Below are positions 43,952 to 57,488 of a DNA stretch of 64,000 nt, piece after piece (positions within the stretch are counted from its first letter, which is position 1; each line of letters starts with the position of its first letter). The notes under the pieces were generated by a model that saw only the letters and a list, made by a program, of their open reading frames with translations, was not told the DNA's origin and did no database searches. The translations under genes and the position numbers were made by a program. Origin of the DNA: Hygrocybe punicea (lineage: Eukaryota; Basidiomycota; Agaricomycetes; Agaricales; Hygrophoraceae); the NCBI GenBank assembly GCA_963556145.1, contig OY744470.1, forward strand, positions 5,766,001 through 5,830,000, written 5' to 3'.

Positions 43952-45791
43952 ACTAGTGGGGTGTGGGCCATTGCTTTGCATGGCAGGTTACTCGTCCCTT
44001 TTTAGTAATGAGAGTATACAAATAATACAATATTATTACCCTTCTATGATAATAAATATTTGTGAAGTTATTGATATTTCCTTTATTATTACATACTGAT
44101 GCTAGTCAGATACCATTCTGATACCATACTACAATGATATTAATTGATTATATCCTGTTCCTTCCAATTTGTCATGACCCATTATCAGATCCCAAATTGA
44201 CATATTTCATATCAAGTTTGCAGTGTTCAAGTTGGCAGATATATAACTAACTACCTTACTACTTTATTATTAGTCATAGTTACTCTGAAGATTTTACAGA
44301 ATGTGTAGTAAGTATATCCAGAAATGCTAAGTATCTGAATTATTTGTCAGGTCAGGAACAACCTCCTGTAAGTACTGTAGAAATAATCCCATGCACAATG
44401 ATACCAATTGCACTGCTATTGGAATCACTGTGATAAGATTGCTGGTTGTGATGAGTACCAGAATCAACAATATGACTGGTTCAGCTTGTGTACACTGGCA
44501 ATGCTGCAGATGAAATGAAGCTGGGAAATTGGTGAGGCAATGTTCTTGTCAAACAGTTTGATGAGTATTGGACACCTGAACCATATCCAGCACACATGAT
44601 CAAGATAGGTATGGCATGTATGCATGGAATTTATGGAACAGACAGTGTCTATTGCACTGCAATGCTGCATACTGTGCCTGAGTCACTGGCCCAATGATTG
44701 GCTGAAAACCATTCAGCCTATTGTACCTGCATTGAGAATGCATTAAGTATGATGTGCATTGCAAGGTTATATAGCAATAGTATAGACCCATCCAATATAC
44801 AGGTCATACAACTATTTGTACAATGGCATCACCCAGCATTGAAGCTAGAAGACCATATTATACCTGGGAAGCTTGCTGAATGCTTTCTGATACATTGTTC
44901 TACCTGTTAAATGAGTAAGCACTGCTTGCATTGTTAATGATTTCAAAGTACATATTAAATATTGCTATATCACAGACACATCCAATGTGCTGTTCATACA
45001 GTGGTCTGTGCATTGGGAATGTCTCAGATGAAAACTGGAACACCTACCAAACACTTACCGAACACCTTTGGACCTGTCTGACAAATAGTCAGATACATCT
45101 AATATGCTGTTCGTACAGATGTTTGTGCAAGGGGAATGCTCAAGATTAAGGCTGGGACACTGACTGAACACTTTACCGAACACATTGAACACATTTGGAC
45201 CTGTGTGACAAATAGTCACTGCTTGCATTGTTAATAATTCTAATGCACATTGTACATGCATCTACATTACAGATACATCCAATACGTTGTTCATACAGAT
45301 GTTTGTGCAAGGGAAATGCCCAAGATTAAGGCTGGGACACCTACCAAACACTCACCAAACACCTCCGGACCTGTGTGACAGGTGTACAATGAACACTGTT
45401 TGACCTCTTTTCATTATCAACAATTCTAATACACACAGTAGATATAGCTACATGACAGATACCTCTGACATACTGTTCATTCATACATGGTGCATTGCAT
45501 TACCAATGCATGTGATTATTATAAGAAACCGATTGCAATTGCAATACCAAAATGATACAACACTACCCATTTCCACATTGGCTGCTGTGATCCAGCTGCG
45601 TTATTGTTCTTGCTGATTGGGACAACAAATTCTCACACTCAACTCCACCCAGTCACATGGTTTCATAATTATTCCCAGGGCTTCAAAATTGTTCCCACAG
45701 TTTCACAAAATTGTTCCCATGGCTTGGCAAATTAGAGTCTGACCCTGAGTTTGAGAATACACCGTATAGAACAATTCCCTTATAGGGACTC
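43952..45791 (+). repeat. Inverted repeat arm A (1840 bases)
   Basis: Matches the complement of 53139-54978; every open frame inside recurs with the same translation on the opposite strand and arms have equal length. It begins ACTAGTGGGG directly after the chromovirus target duplication. No coding function is recognised. Confidence 0.9.
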
Positions 45792-45852
45792 ATAACTTGG
45801 TCTCGAGATAATTCAGGTACAAGCCAGGTCCCGATTATCTAGAGACCAAATA

Positions 45853-46130
45853 GTCTAAAATTCTGCCCTCACAATAAAAGCCATAGATATCTGTCTAGAA
45901 ATCCTAAATATTTGAATGATTTTCTCTTTTCTGAATAGATGTTCACAATAATGAAAACAATAAAGGCCTAAATAATTGTAATTTCTGTATGCAATATTTT
46001 CTGTGTGAATATCACTTTTAGATAATATTATTTTCTGCAATATTTTCACAAGTGAAATAACAATCCAAATAGTTTCAAAATGTGACTAGATATCTGCATA
46101 TTATTTGATCGCAAAAAATCCTCATCCATC
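45853..46130 (-). repeat. Repeat L, copy 2 (inverted)
   Basis: Diverged inverted counterpart of 36637-36900, just inside arm A. Confidence 0.6.
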
Positions 46131-46229
46131 TTCTGTCACTGCTATTATGATATAAGTCTTAGCGTAACCTCGCTGTCTTACAATGTAACCTGGTGCTGTT
46201 GGCACTGGTGTTGTTTTAACTGCAGGTGT

Positions 46230-46690
46230 GTTGATGCTGTTGCCAGGCTGGTGTTGGTGCTGGTGCCACCCTGATGCCACCCTGGTGCCATTTATGATGC
46301 TGCCAGTGCCACCACCGTGCTTCTCCTGCTGGTGGGTGGTGATGTGCTGGTGCCACCACTGCTCCTGCTGGTGGTGGTGTTGTGCTGGTGCCCCTGGTGC
46401 TGTTGCTGCTGGTGTCCCTGGTGCTGATGTTGTGCTGGTGCTGTTGATGTTGCATGACCTGCCGTTCCTTGTGTAGCTAGTAACATAGAAATTAAAAAAT
46501 GTTTACTATGGTTTTGGTGATGATTCCATGGCCAGCATTGTGCTAGCACTGGTGTTGGTGTTGGTGCTGGTGCTGGTGCTGGAATTGTGCGTCGTCATCA
46601 TCATCATTGTTGTTGTTGTTATTGTCATTGTTGTTGTCATTGTCATCATCATTGTTGTTGTTGTCATCATCATTGTCATCATGGTCATTG
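46230..46690. repeat. Microsatellite block (GGTGCTG / GTTGTCATC)
   Basis: Imperfect GCTGGTG runs at 46230-46450 and 46540-46580, then GTTGTT and TCATCATTG runs at 46595-46690. No gene is supported. Confidence 0.8.
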
Positions 46691-46830
46691 TCTATCGTTG
46701 CGACTTCGGTTCAGCTAGTAGAAGTACCTAAAAAGTATCAATGACTAAAAACAAATGATATTAAAAGTAAAACCTTACCAATTTGCCTTGAACACTTGCG
46801 TTCAACAGCCACTCTTGTGGTGATTTGTCA

Positions 46831-47135
46831 GGGTGTTGTTGTGGCTGAGAATGTTGTGGCTGAGAATAAACTTCAGTGACTAAAACAGAAATTTGCCGAA
46901 ATCGGAATGTGAGTACAACTTTCGTATGAGCAAAATATACATGCTTGCAGACATCAGTTCAGTGGTTCAGAACTGCTCATAAACCGTTTAGACAACCTGG
47001 GGGTTGCCTGAACCCTGAACTGGACCCAAGTTCAGCCCAAGCTACTGGACTGAACTGAACTTCTGGTTCAGTTCAGAGGTCAAACCGGGTTCAGATCAGT
47101 TCTGAACTGAACTTTGGCAGCACTATATTGTTGAT
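46831..47135 (+). repeat. Repeat R, copy 2
   Basis: Uninterrupted counterpart of 33768-34850, rich in GGTTCAGAAC-type words. Possibly a short non-autonomous element. Confidence 0.55.
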
Positions 47136-47194
47136 ACTGTGGTCCAAGTGGTCAATAAAATAATGGAACTGTGTAGAACTCTTCCCCTATGGCC

Positions 47195-47352
47195 CCTCCA
47201 AGAATGACTCAGTCTGCAACAGCAACCAATGGCAATTGCAACTTCTACAACCAATCAGATCACTTTAGGTCAGATTGCCCAGAAGTAATTCAATATATCA
47301 ATACTGGATGCATACAAGAGAATATCGACAAGAAAATCATACTACCCTGAGG
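47195..47352 (+). pseudogene. Gag-like zinc-knuckle fragment
   Basis: Encodes 'CNFYNQSDHFRSDCPEVIQYI', resembling a retroelement CCHC knuckle with the second Cys changed to Tyr, then 'KKIILP' and a TGA. Isolated and degenerate. Confidence 0.35.
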
Positions 47353-47399
47353 CACATTTTGCCTATGCCGAATCCCCAGCAATTCTATGAAGGAGTGCA

Positions 47400-47960
47400 T
47401 TGATGAGTGCCAATTCAGTTGAAGTATACGAAGGAGATGAAGCTCTCACTGTTGAATTCTTGCATTCTTTGGACAGTCCAGGACTTTCTCCAGGAGAATT
47501 GCATTTGATGTGTGGATGTCTCTTGATACTTCTTTGAAATTGGGCACCTGGTAGAGGTCTGTGCAATGGCACAAGAATGATACTCTGTCAAGCCACACAA
47601 CAACTGCTTGAAATTTAAATCCTTGGAGGAAAACACCATGGTGAAACAGCATTCATCCCTCAAATCACCCTTTTCCCCTCAATGCAGTTGCAGTTCAAAT
47701 TTCAGCTCAGGCAACAACAATTTCCAGTACAACTAGCTTTTGCCATGACAATAAACAGAGCTCAAGGACAGACTGTTCATAATGTTGGCCCTGACCTAAG
47801 ACACATAAGTCACATGGACAACTCCACATCACATTGTCCCACATCACATCAAGTCGTCGAATTAAGATCCTCTTACCCTCTTTGGCAACTGAATGACATG
47901 TTCATAATGTAGTCTACCCTCAAATATTTCAACTTTTGTAGTACATACACATCCATGAAT
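47400..47960 (+). pseudogene. Helitron PIF1-like helicase, C-terminal fragment
   Basis: Segments in shifting frames encode 'GLCNGTRMILCQATQQLLEI', 'ILGGKHHGETAFIPQITL' and 'QQFPVQLAFAMTINRAQGQT', late PIF1 motifs, and finish 'NVVYPQIFQ'. Multiple frame changes show decay. It corresponds to the piece at 16037-16556. Confidence 0.6.
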
Positions 47961-49842
47961 ATGAATGGCTTTACTGACTCATCCACAACTCCCACCCGAT
48001 ATTAATCAGCAAAATGGGTGAATTGGTCTCAGTAAGCAACAATATTTGAGTATTAGTCATCATACACAGGTCATTGAGTCAGAGCCGGTGCTCGACTCCT
48101 ATGCTGAGCATAGGTTTTGAGCAGGTTCTCGAAAATATGGTGAGTCCATATCACTCCAGCAGTTTTCAGATGTTCTATCTGATAGTCTATATAAGCAGCG
48201 CAGAAAACAATCAAGGGTTCCCAGTTTTTCTGATCAAAACAACATTGCACATCGATATCTGCAACTATTGCTGGTCCAATGGTCCTCGAGAATCCCTGTC
48301 CTGTTGAGGGATCATCACATAGCCTTGAATTTGACAGTCAGATGTGGTTAGGTCTGGGGGAGACTTTCACCAGAAGTTTTTGGTTCTTCAACATAGACAA
48401 CATAGTATTCCAATTGTTCAGGCACTTCATTGCATGGATCCATGTACATTCAATTGACACCCTCCACTACCAGTGAAACTAATCATGTCTTAGATTGCAA
48501 AAGTCCCAGACCTCACAGAAGATGGAGAGACAGGAGCAGATGAAGATGACCCCATTGAGAGCACCAACTCCAAGACATCCCACAATGATCTCCATATTTA
48601 TGGCAATAATGGTGCACAGACTCTCTTTCATATACAATGGTGTTCTGATCACCACATATACAGCTTATTCCAAGTTTGCCCAATGTCAGGCACAGTCCTT
48701 ATATCACATTCTCAGGTGTGACCTTCAACAAAATGGAAAGTACATTCAACATAAATGCTGCTCAATACATTTCATTTTACAAGAACTGATAGCACCTCTC
48801 GAAACTACCTATATGTGCACACTTTGATGAAACACAGTATAAGAACAAAAACCCTTGCCCTCCAAGAATACCTATGTCTCTGTTGGTGGATTCATGAACT
48901 GCATCCAGTTAGACTCAAATGGTTGTCCCTGCCTTTTGTATATTCAATTCAATAACATCAATTTTTGGGAAGGGCAGTCATAATGCCAAGTACACCAGTG
49001 GCCTCTCAAGGTATGAATTGGTGCTAATGCAAATACTGATTGATCAACAGAAGTGACTATGACTGCTCCTTGTAGTTCAAAATTCAGTTACAGCTTTGAC
49101 AAGACCCCCAAGTCATCTTCTTGAGTGGCTGAAAAAAGACTGGTCACTGATGCAAAGACAGCCCCTGCAAAAACCATACCAGCGAGGTCTTCTAAGAGGT
49201 CAAAGTGCACTCGCCAGGAGTAGACACACTTGCTATGATTATGTACTCAGACTTTCTTTCTATATTCCTACTCTATGCTCTATGTATCATACATCTGTGT
49301 TAGCTAATCATACAATGTAATTTGTGTCCCTGTGCATAGCACAGGTCACCACTGGATCAGTCTACATGAATAGTTCTTCAATCTAGAACATGTCATCCCA
49401 AGTCTCTGGTAAGTTCGCAATGTGTGTTAGCTCAGTTTTTATGTACTTCTGATACCAGACCCAACAGAAATTTCGGAATTCATCAATGCTCAGTGTTTTT
49501 TTGAGTTCCATCATAAGAAGTATCAATGACTAATGTGCATACATCAGCCAGTGCTGCAAGAGGGGACCAATGGGCATCATTCCATTCAATGTTTCCAATG
49601 TTATGAGGAGGACATTGATCTGACTCCTGATACTGGCTTCAGCATCAGCATAATCAATGGAGGACAGTCTAATGAGCCAGTGTTCTTCATCTCTTGAAAG
49701 GCAGTTAAGTGAAATGATGTGAAGCACTGCCCATAGAAGTACCCAAACACAGGACTCCAGGTCATCAATTGCTAGATGCAGTAGGTTCTCCTGCCTTGTC
49801 CAATCTCAAAGTATATATTCCAACAAGAAAGGAACTGTACCC
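47961..49842. other. No supported gene
   Basis: Open frames such as 48495-48827 have no recognisable domain. A stretch near 48760-48960 reads like a decayed coding region ('GGFMNCIQLDSNGCPCLLY') but was not identified. Confidence 0.4.
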
Positions 49843-50724
49843 TGTAGAATGCTGCTGTCGACATCCCCCTGAGTCCATATGATTGATACATCACGAGTCC
49901 AGACGAACCCGATGCCTCCAATCGACGTGTATTCAAACCTGATGTAACCCGACACAACCCAACATGACGTGACATAATGTGATCAACATGACCGATGTAA
50001 CCTGGCACATGCCGCTTTGTCACAGCTTTTGGATCAAATCCGTTAGGCTCAAAAAGCCCCAGAGTTTCAATTCTAGGAGATGGATCTCATCAGACTTGAT
50101 TCCTGACTTTGGACTTACCTTATTTATGCATCCCCTTGTCCTTTTGGAGATATATGTGACATTTTAGATCTTTTTCATGGATATTTGCTTTCCCCTCCAT
50201 TTTTCTGTCTCTGTCGCATTGCAACCTCCCTCTTTAGATCCCCTTTCCAACTTTCCTTTGTAGTTTCCATTGGCGAAAATAAACATGACCAAAAGTAGAC
50301 TATCCACTCATGTACTATAAAAATGGTCCCTGAAGACTGTACAAAAAAAAAGATACCCTTAGTCCCTGTTTTCCTATATTTAGAAGCATATTTAATCCTT
50401 CAAATACTTGTCCTTGTACACCCTTAGACTTTCATAGTTGTCCTTGTTGACCTTCTCTTAGTTTCTATCATTTGTTCATCATTTCCAACCCGACCCACTG
50501 TATCTGACATTGTTGGCATCGTCAGGTTCATTGTTATTTACCCATTTTCAGTTCAGTTTATCGTTATTTTTCAATCTTCTTAGCTTTATATGGTGGCTTT
50601 ACTTTCCATTTCTTTTACTACTGTTTTACTACTATCTCTGACACTGGTTATCCCCTGTCACTTTCACGCTGACACCCCTAAATTAGGATTTATCTTCCGA
50701 AGCCACCTGGAACCTGCATCTACA
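49843..50724 (+). repeat. LTR-like repeat X, copy 2 (882 bases)
   Basis: TGTAGA...TCTACA ends, TACTATAAAAATGG box near 50315, similar throughout to 32484-33366. Probably a solo LTR. Confidence 0.65.
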
Positions 50725-50929
50725 CCGCAAGATGATATTTATGACAAGGTCAAGCATATTAAAATAAAACAAACCAAAAGGTGATTCACCAGTCATCAGT
50801 CTATTTCACTGCTTGGTCACCATCTGTAATCATACCCAGTGCAGACATGAATATTTGCTGAGGCCAGAAAACTGTTAGCATGAAGAACTTCGGCAAAGAG
50901 CAATAACGGCACATGTCAACACATACTCT

Positions 50930-52560
50930 GTCACTGGTTGGCAAGGCTCAGGTCATTTTAAATGCATAAAGTTATGCTAACATCATGATGCAGCCAACTG
51001 TTCTTGAACAAGTTCCGGTGATCTAGTGGAAGCATTCAGAATGTTAGAGAGTAAAACAGCAACTAGAAAGTACCTAACATCACATGAATAACTATGTGGA
51101 CTAGTTCTTTAGGTCCACTTGATGATAGTAAATGATCTCCCTCCACCTCGAACAAGGTCCTCATATGATGGCAAACCTCTAGCTCTGGATGGTCTTGTGA
51201 CCAGACCAAGGAGAAGATGTCCCAGCTCTCTACATTGTCTGCCACTCCCATGATGCTTGGCACATATGCATTGACTGTCATTGTGTTGCCTATGTGCATC
51301 ATCCCTTTGGTAGTGCCTTCATTCATACCATATGAGCCAAGCAACATAGAAACTGCAAACTCTCCTTTCACCTCTGTAAATATCTGCACTTCACAATTGT
51401 GATCTACTGGAGGCCAAGAGTCTTTCAGGATAAAATTATCAGGAAGCAGTGTGTCTGGGAAGATGTCATAATCATTGTAGATATTCTCTTCACTCATGAC
51501 ATTTATCAAAGAAGAACATTCCTGATATTCATCCCTCCTGGCCTTTAAATGTTTAGGGATGATAAGGTTTGAGTAATCACGGCCTCCACTGACATCAAAC
51601 TCCAATGAATGTGGAGTATGAGAACGACTTCTGGGATGAATGGATGACCAAGTTTCATGGGTGATATTACTGGAGCCTGATGAGCAAACAGACTGCTGAT
51701 TTTCTGATTGGGAGTTTTCTTGCCCAGCATGGTGGGTAAACAAGTGATATTTGGGTCAGTGGAACCAGGGTGATTTCTTAGATGATAGTGATGAAGTGGC
51801 TGGCAGAAGCTACAGGATGACTGCATCTCATCTTTAGCCACCTTGCCTTGATATTCATAGTACGTTGTCTTCAGTTCCTCTGCAAACTCACCAATATCTA
51901 TATCAATATCAACATCTTCTCTCCCATCTGTAATCCTGAGTGAAGACCTTTCACAGAATAGACTCACATTGCTTGGCCACAAATAACTTGATGTTGCAAA
52001 AGGTGTGGACAACGTTGTATATTCCAGAGGAAGGGATGTATTGTTGTGCGACATATCCAGCAGCAAGTCTATCATGACAAGAAAATATACCCACCATGAC
52101 AGAGACAAAGGTTGTGAGACTGTTTTTGTCAGCAAGCTTTAGAGGTCCTGTTCACACCACTTCTATGATAGAGGCAGACTCTGGCACAACCATCAATATG
52201 ATTGAAAGCAATGATTGGTGTGAACCACTGATTACTCCAAGAGTCAAACATGGCCTGAGCATAAGTGGCCCCTTGTGCAATTAGTATAGATCAATTGTCT
52301 CTGATCTTGATGGCAAATTCAGCCTCCCCGTGTGAAATGCTATCACTCAATGATAGTGCCTGACAATGGCAGCCAAGGCTGTCTAGTTTGGTTGGTTACC
52401 CACTGATGAATTGTTTCATGATGCGACCATATGCAAAGAAAGCAACATCCTCATAGAACCTCTTGGTGTCACATGGGATCTTCTTGAATGATAAGCAGAT
52501 CTGAATGAGAAGGTAGGTCATGGTATTCATGTTCAGACTGAGTCTGTGGCCATAGTTGCT
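50930..52560 (-). pseudogene. FunK1-type protein kinase-like pseudogene
   Basis: The minus strand encodes, in order and over shifting frames, 'AQGATYAQAMFDSWSNQWF', 'CLYHRSGVNRTSKA', 'FILKDSWP' (the kinase lysine region typical of FunK1), 'PKELVHIVIHVMLG' and 'WLHHDVSI' in place of the HRD catalytic loop. FunK1 kinases are an expanded Agaricomycete family of unknown role. Stops and frame changes lie between blocks, and the catalytic loop Arg appears changed to His, so it is most likely dead. Confidence 0.55.
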
Positions 52561-53138
52561 GTCACTTGCTCAATTCAACATATTGCAGGGCAAATGCAAT
52601 ACTGGTGCTGAGAACAGCAACTCAGGTACTTGCAAATCTTCCACAACTTTGCCTACATGCATGGGATTATGGGGGTAGTACATGGAAACAAACTTGTTAC
52701 TTTGCCATACAGTGCCAGAGAGTTCATTCCTGGCTATAGACTTCAGAACTTCTTGAGAATGAGCAGTTCCCAACCTGGTTGGAAGAAACAGAGATGGGAG
52801 TGGAATGGAGGGGTAGTGGGTGTGAACCTACTGACCTTGGTGGTGTTACCAGTAGTCCCAATTTGGCTACCCATACCCGTACCCGCGCGGACTCGTACCT
52901 GTGACCCATGTGAGTTTCAATACCTGTGCATATGACTAGAAATGGCACCGATGGCATGCATCTACTTGAGTAGGCTCAAGGACACATAAATACTCCCCAA
53001 TCAACTCCCTTAGTGTTGATGATTTGTCAGGCAAGCTACTAGTAAATGAAAACTAGATGAGTGCACCTGGGGACATGGATGCCATTGTTTTGGTGAAGCA
53101 TTTTGCGGATATTCTCAGCTTCATGGTATTGAAATTAC
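52561..53138. other. No supported gene
   Basis: Short spacer between the kinase remnant and arm B; includes a CCCATACCCGTACCC simple-sequence patch near 52870. Confidence 0.45.
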
Positions 53139-54978
53139 GAGTCCCTATAAGGGAATTGTTCTATACGGTGTATTCTCAAACTCAGGGTCAGACTCTAATT
53201 TGCCAAGCCATGGGAACAATTTTGTGAAACTGTGGGAACAATTTTGAAGCCCTGGGAATAATTATGAAACCATGTGACTGGGTGGAGTTGAGTGTGAGAA
53301 TTTGTTGTCCCAATCAGCAAGAACAATAACGCAGCTGGATCACAGCAGCCAATGTGGAAATGGGTAGTGTTGTATCATTTTGGTATTGCAATTGCAATCG
53401 GTTTCTTATAATAATCACATGCATTGGTAATGCAATGCACCATGTATGAATGAACAGTATGTCAGAGGTATCTGTCATGTAGCTATATCTACTGTGTGTA
53501 TTAGAATTGTTGATAATGAAAAGAGGTCAAACAGTGTTCATTGTACACCTGTCACACAGGTCCGGAGGTGTTTGGTGAGTGTTTGGTAGGTGTCCCAGCC
53601 TTAATCTTGGGCATTTCCCTTGCACAAACATCTGTATGAACAACGTATTGGATGTATCTGTAATGTAGATGCATGTACAATGTGCATTAGAATTATTAAC
53701 AATGCAAGCAGTGACTATTTGTCACACAGGTCCAAATGTGTTCAATGTGTTCGGTAAAGTGTTCAGTCAGTGTCCCAGCCTTAATCTTGAGCATTCCCCT
53801 TGCACAAACATCTGTACGAACAGCATATTAGATGTATCTGACTATTTGTCAGACAGGTCCAAAGGTGTTCGGTAAGTGTTTGGTAGGTGTTCCAGTTTTC
53901 ATCTGAGACATTCCCAATGCACAGACCACTGTATGAACAGCACATTGGATGTGTCTGTGATATAGCAATATTTAATATGTACTTTGAAATCATTAACAAT
54001 GCAAGCAGTGCTTACTCATTTAACAGGTAGAACAATGTATCAGAAAGCATTCAGCAAGCTTCCCAGGTATAATATGGTCTTCTAGCTTCAATGCTGGGTG
54101 ATGCCATTGTACAAATAGTTGTATGACCTGTATATTGGATGGGTCTATACTATTGCTATATAACCTTGCAATGCACATCATACTTAATGCATTCTCAATG
54201 CAGGTACAATAGGCTGAATGGTTTTCAGCCAATCATTGGGCCAGTGACTCAGGCACAGTATGCAGCATTGCAGTGCAATAGACACTGTCTGTTCCATAAA
54301 TTCCATGCATACATGCCATACCTATCTTGATCATGTGTGCTGGATATGGTTCAGGTGTCCAATACTCATCAAACTGTTTGACAAGAACATTGCCTCACCA
54401 ATTTCCCAGCTTCATTTCATCTGCAGCATTGCCAGTGTACACAAGCTGAACCAGTCATATTGTTGATTCTGGTACTCATCACAACCAGCAATCTTATCAC
54501 AGTGATTCCAATAGCAGTGCAATTGGTATCATTGTGCATGGGATTATTTCTACAGTACTTACAGGAGGTTGTTCCTGACCTGACAAATAATTCAGATACT
54601 TAGCATTTCTGGATATACTTACTACACATTCTGTAAAATCTTCAGAGTAACTATGACTAATAATAAAGTAGTAAGGTAGTTAGTTATATATCTGCCAACT
54701 TGAACACTGCAAACTTGATATGAAATATGTCAATTTGGGATCTGATAATGGGTCATGACAAATTGGAAGGAACAGGATATAATCAATTAATATCATTGTA
54801 GTATGGTATCAGAATGGTATCTGACTAGCATCAGTATGTAATAATAAAGGAAATATCAATAACTTCACAAATATTTATTATCATAGAAGGGTAATAATAT
54901 TGTATTATTTGTATACTCTCATTACTAAAAAGGGACGAGTAACCTGCCATGCAAAGCAATGGCCCACACCCCACTAGT
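53139..54978 (-). repeat. Inverted repeat arm B (1840 bases)
   Basis: Counterpart of 43952-45791, in reverse. Outer end CCCCACTAGT at 54969-54978, inner end GAGTCCC at 53139. No target duplication links the outer flanks. Confidence 0.9.
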
Positions 54979-57038
54979 TTAATAAAGGCTCACCCATTAT
55001 TTGGGAGTGAAGACACAAGACCACTTCCAGGAAGATCTGACATATCAATTCAAGTCAGATGTTTTGACATCTCCAAATGGTGTAAACTGGTATTCTTAAG
55101 TCTTGTCAAACCCATTCTTGTTGGTACAGAGATGGGTAAATGACTTGAAATCCTTTTTTGAAAGCAACATACTGACAGCAGTAACTTGATCCATTTCAAA
55201 TGTGTAAAATTCGTTGATTTGACAATATCTAAGAAATGGAATGTGTGGTGGTTCAAGTGCTTCATGAAATGAGAGAAATCTGCAAAAGACCAGGTTTCAT
55301 TAAAGAACACCTGGGGGAACCATTAATGATGAGATGATGTCGCTGCATGATTTTCAACTCAATAGACCTAAGAAATAAATAATTTTTTTTAGACAACCTG
55401 TCTACCAAAGTTAATACTCAAGATCTCGAAACCAAGCGCATCACTGGAAAGGAAGTCAGAATTCCTTGATCACAGTTTTTGCAAATACCAATGGAAAGAA
55501 AGTCTCCTGATGTGTCTCATGAAATTCATGCCAAACTTCATGCCATTGGATCCGGTCAAGATACTTGAATTGAGGGGACTTGCTGTTGAAGGTGACTTTG
55601 TCGAATGGAAGAAACATTTAGACCTACTCCAAGCAATCTCACAGCTTGGATTAGTGCCTTTACTTTCAAACCCCTTCAGTATTTTCTTTTTGACGAGCAA
55701 GGAAAACTTTGTAACAGCTTGTCTTGACTGGCTAATTTCTTCACTTGAGGAGGAAAATCACACCTGGGTAAGTTTACATTTATTTTCCCAGTTATTAGCG
55801 TTTTCAGCGGAGCTTGGCAGTTTCAAGTGCAAGACGTTAAACCAGTATTTCAAAACATTTGTTGCTTGCAGCACAAGGAAATCGCAAGAATGAACCTTTC
55901 TGAGGAGTTGACAACCATTCTGGAACTCGGCTTAGCTCTCTGTAGTAATTGAAAGCTATGGAAGGTGGAGGCACACAGTCAACAGAACTGTAACCGGAAC
56001 ATGGAAATGCCCACTGAACCTTGTTGCTCCCTCTACATGCATCTGGGTTCTGAAGAACACTGCGTGCAGACATTGTTAGTATCTGAAACCAACCTTGCTT
56101 CAGAAATTGCTGGAAAGATGATAGTTCCAGATCATGAAGAAATATCACATGGTTCCATATGTGAATGTGTTTGCATGTGCATGTGCTGAAGTTTGAAGTC
56201 TGAACAGACCAACTCAGAAAATGGAAGCATTTCTTTGCCAGAGTTGAATCTAAAACTGCTCAGATTCAAACCAGACATTTACAGGAGATGTGGAAGATTT
56301 GTTATCTTTCTGGAAGAAGAGAGCATGAGAGAGAATGTTCATTGAAAACCATGCTGCTGATTTTAGATTATTGTAACTTGATTTAGGTTGCTGGTATTCA
56401 ATTCAATTTCCTGACAGAACAAGAAATGTGCAGGTTTGAGGAAAACCAATTGAAGCTCAAGTCTCTTATGACAATTTTATGTTCACCATCCAAGTGGAAA
56501 CACAGAGCAATGCAAGCAATGGGATCAAGACTTCCAGCTGGCTAAGGAACAGGGGATAGTTACTCTTCTTACCCTGAAGTGATTATTACATCTGTTTCTG
56601 ACATCAGCCTGTTGTTTGATCATGTATCTGTATGTTTTTCGCAAGTTTTGCAATGGTTCAGTGAAGTAGATGACAATAGGACCTCGAATGTCTGTTGGCC
56701 AAAGTTGAACCATATGCACCACATGTGGTCAGGGATCTAAAAAATCTTGGAAAAGAGGCCAATACAATCGGGAGCTACAGACTAACAGCCTATCATTGCT
56801 GGAACTACATGGCTTGACAGCATTTTGACAGCAACGCAACTTGGAGATTGTCATATCAGCTGAACAAAATCTGCTGTCTGAGAGATGAGTTCGCATTTGC
56901 ATTTTCCTACTGGGATTATGTCCTAGAAACAGTCAAGAATTGTGCATGGTGAGTGTTTGAAATTAATTAACAAAACTCATGAGCTGGAACATTGCATTGC
57001 ATTCAGGTGGTTCTGCGGAGATCAATTACATGGAGCGT
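54979..57038. other. Unassigned region with possible gene remnants
   Basis: A 127-residue plus-strand frame at 55510-55893 ('VEWKKHLDLLQAISQLGLVPLL', 'ENFVTACLDWLISSLEEENH') looks protein-like but no family was recognised. Other short frames are not supported. Confidence 0.35.
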
Positions 57039-57345
57039 TGTAGATGCAGGTTTGGGGTGGCTTCGGAACTTATAATCCTAACCTAGGGGTGTCAGTGTGA
57101 AAGTGACGGTGGATAATCAGTGTCAGGGATAATAATGAAGTGGAAATGGAAGTAAATTAAAGCTGCCGTGTAAAACTGGACAAATAATAACAAACCCGGT
57201 GATGAATGAGATGAAAATGAATAAATAATGATGAACCCGACAATGAATGGACTGAAAATGGATGAACCCGACGATGCTGATGATGTTGGGTATGGTGGGT
57301 CAGGTCGGGTCAGGTCGGGAACAATGAACAAATAAAGGAACAGAG
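57039..57345 (-). repeat. LTR-like repeat X, partial copy 3
   Basis: The complement matches the last 300 or so bases of 32484-33366 and ends TCTACA at 57039. The rest is missing. Confidence 0.6.
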
Positions 57346-57488
57346 CCCTTTCAGCGTATCTTTCCAATGATACATGGGTCAGCCGAGATGGACAATTCCC
57401 ACTCCAAGTGGGCCAGCCAAACTCAGCCAACCAATATCTTTCTCCAGGGCAGATGGCTTGGCCAAGGGGTCCATGTTCTGGCGGACAT

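Noticed and set aside
43951..54979. CACTA-type DNA transposon because arm A begins near CACTAG
   Set aside because: The leading C belongs to the chromovirus target duplication, arm B lacks the matching base, flanks show no 3-base duplication and no transposase is seen between the arms.
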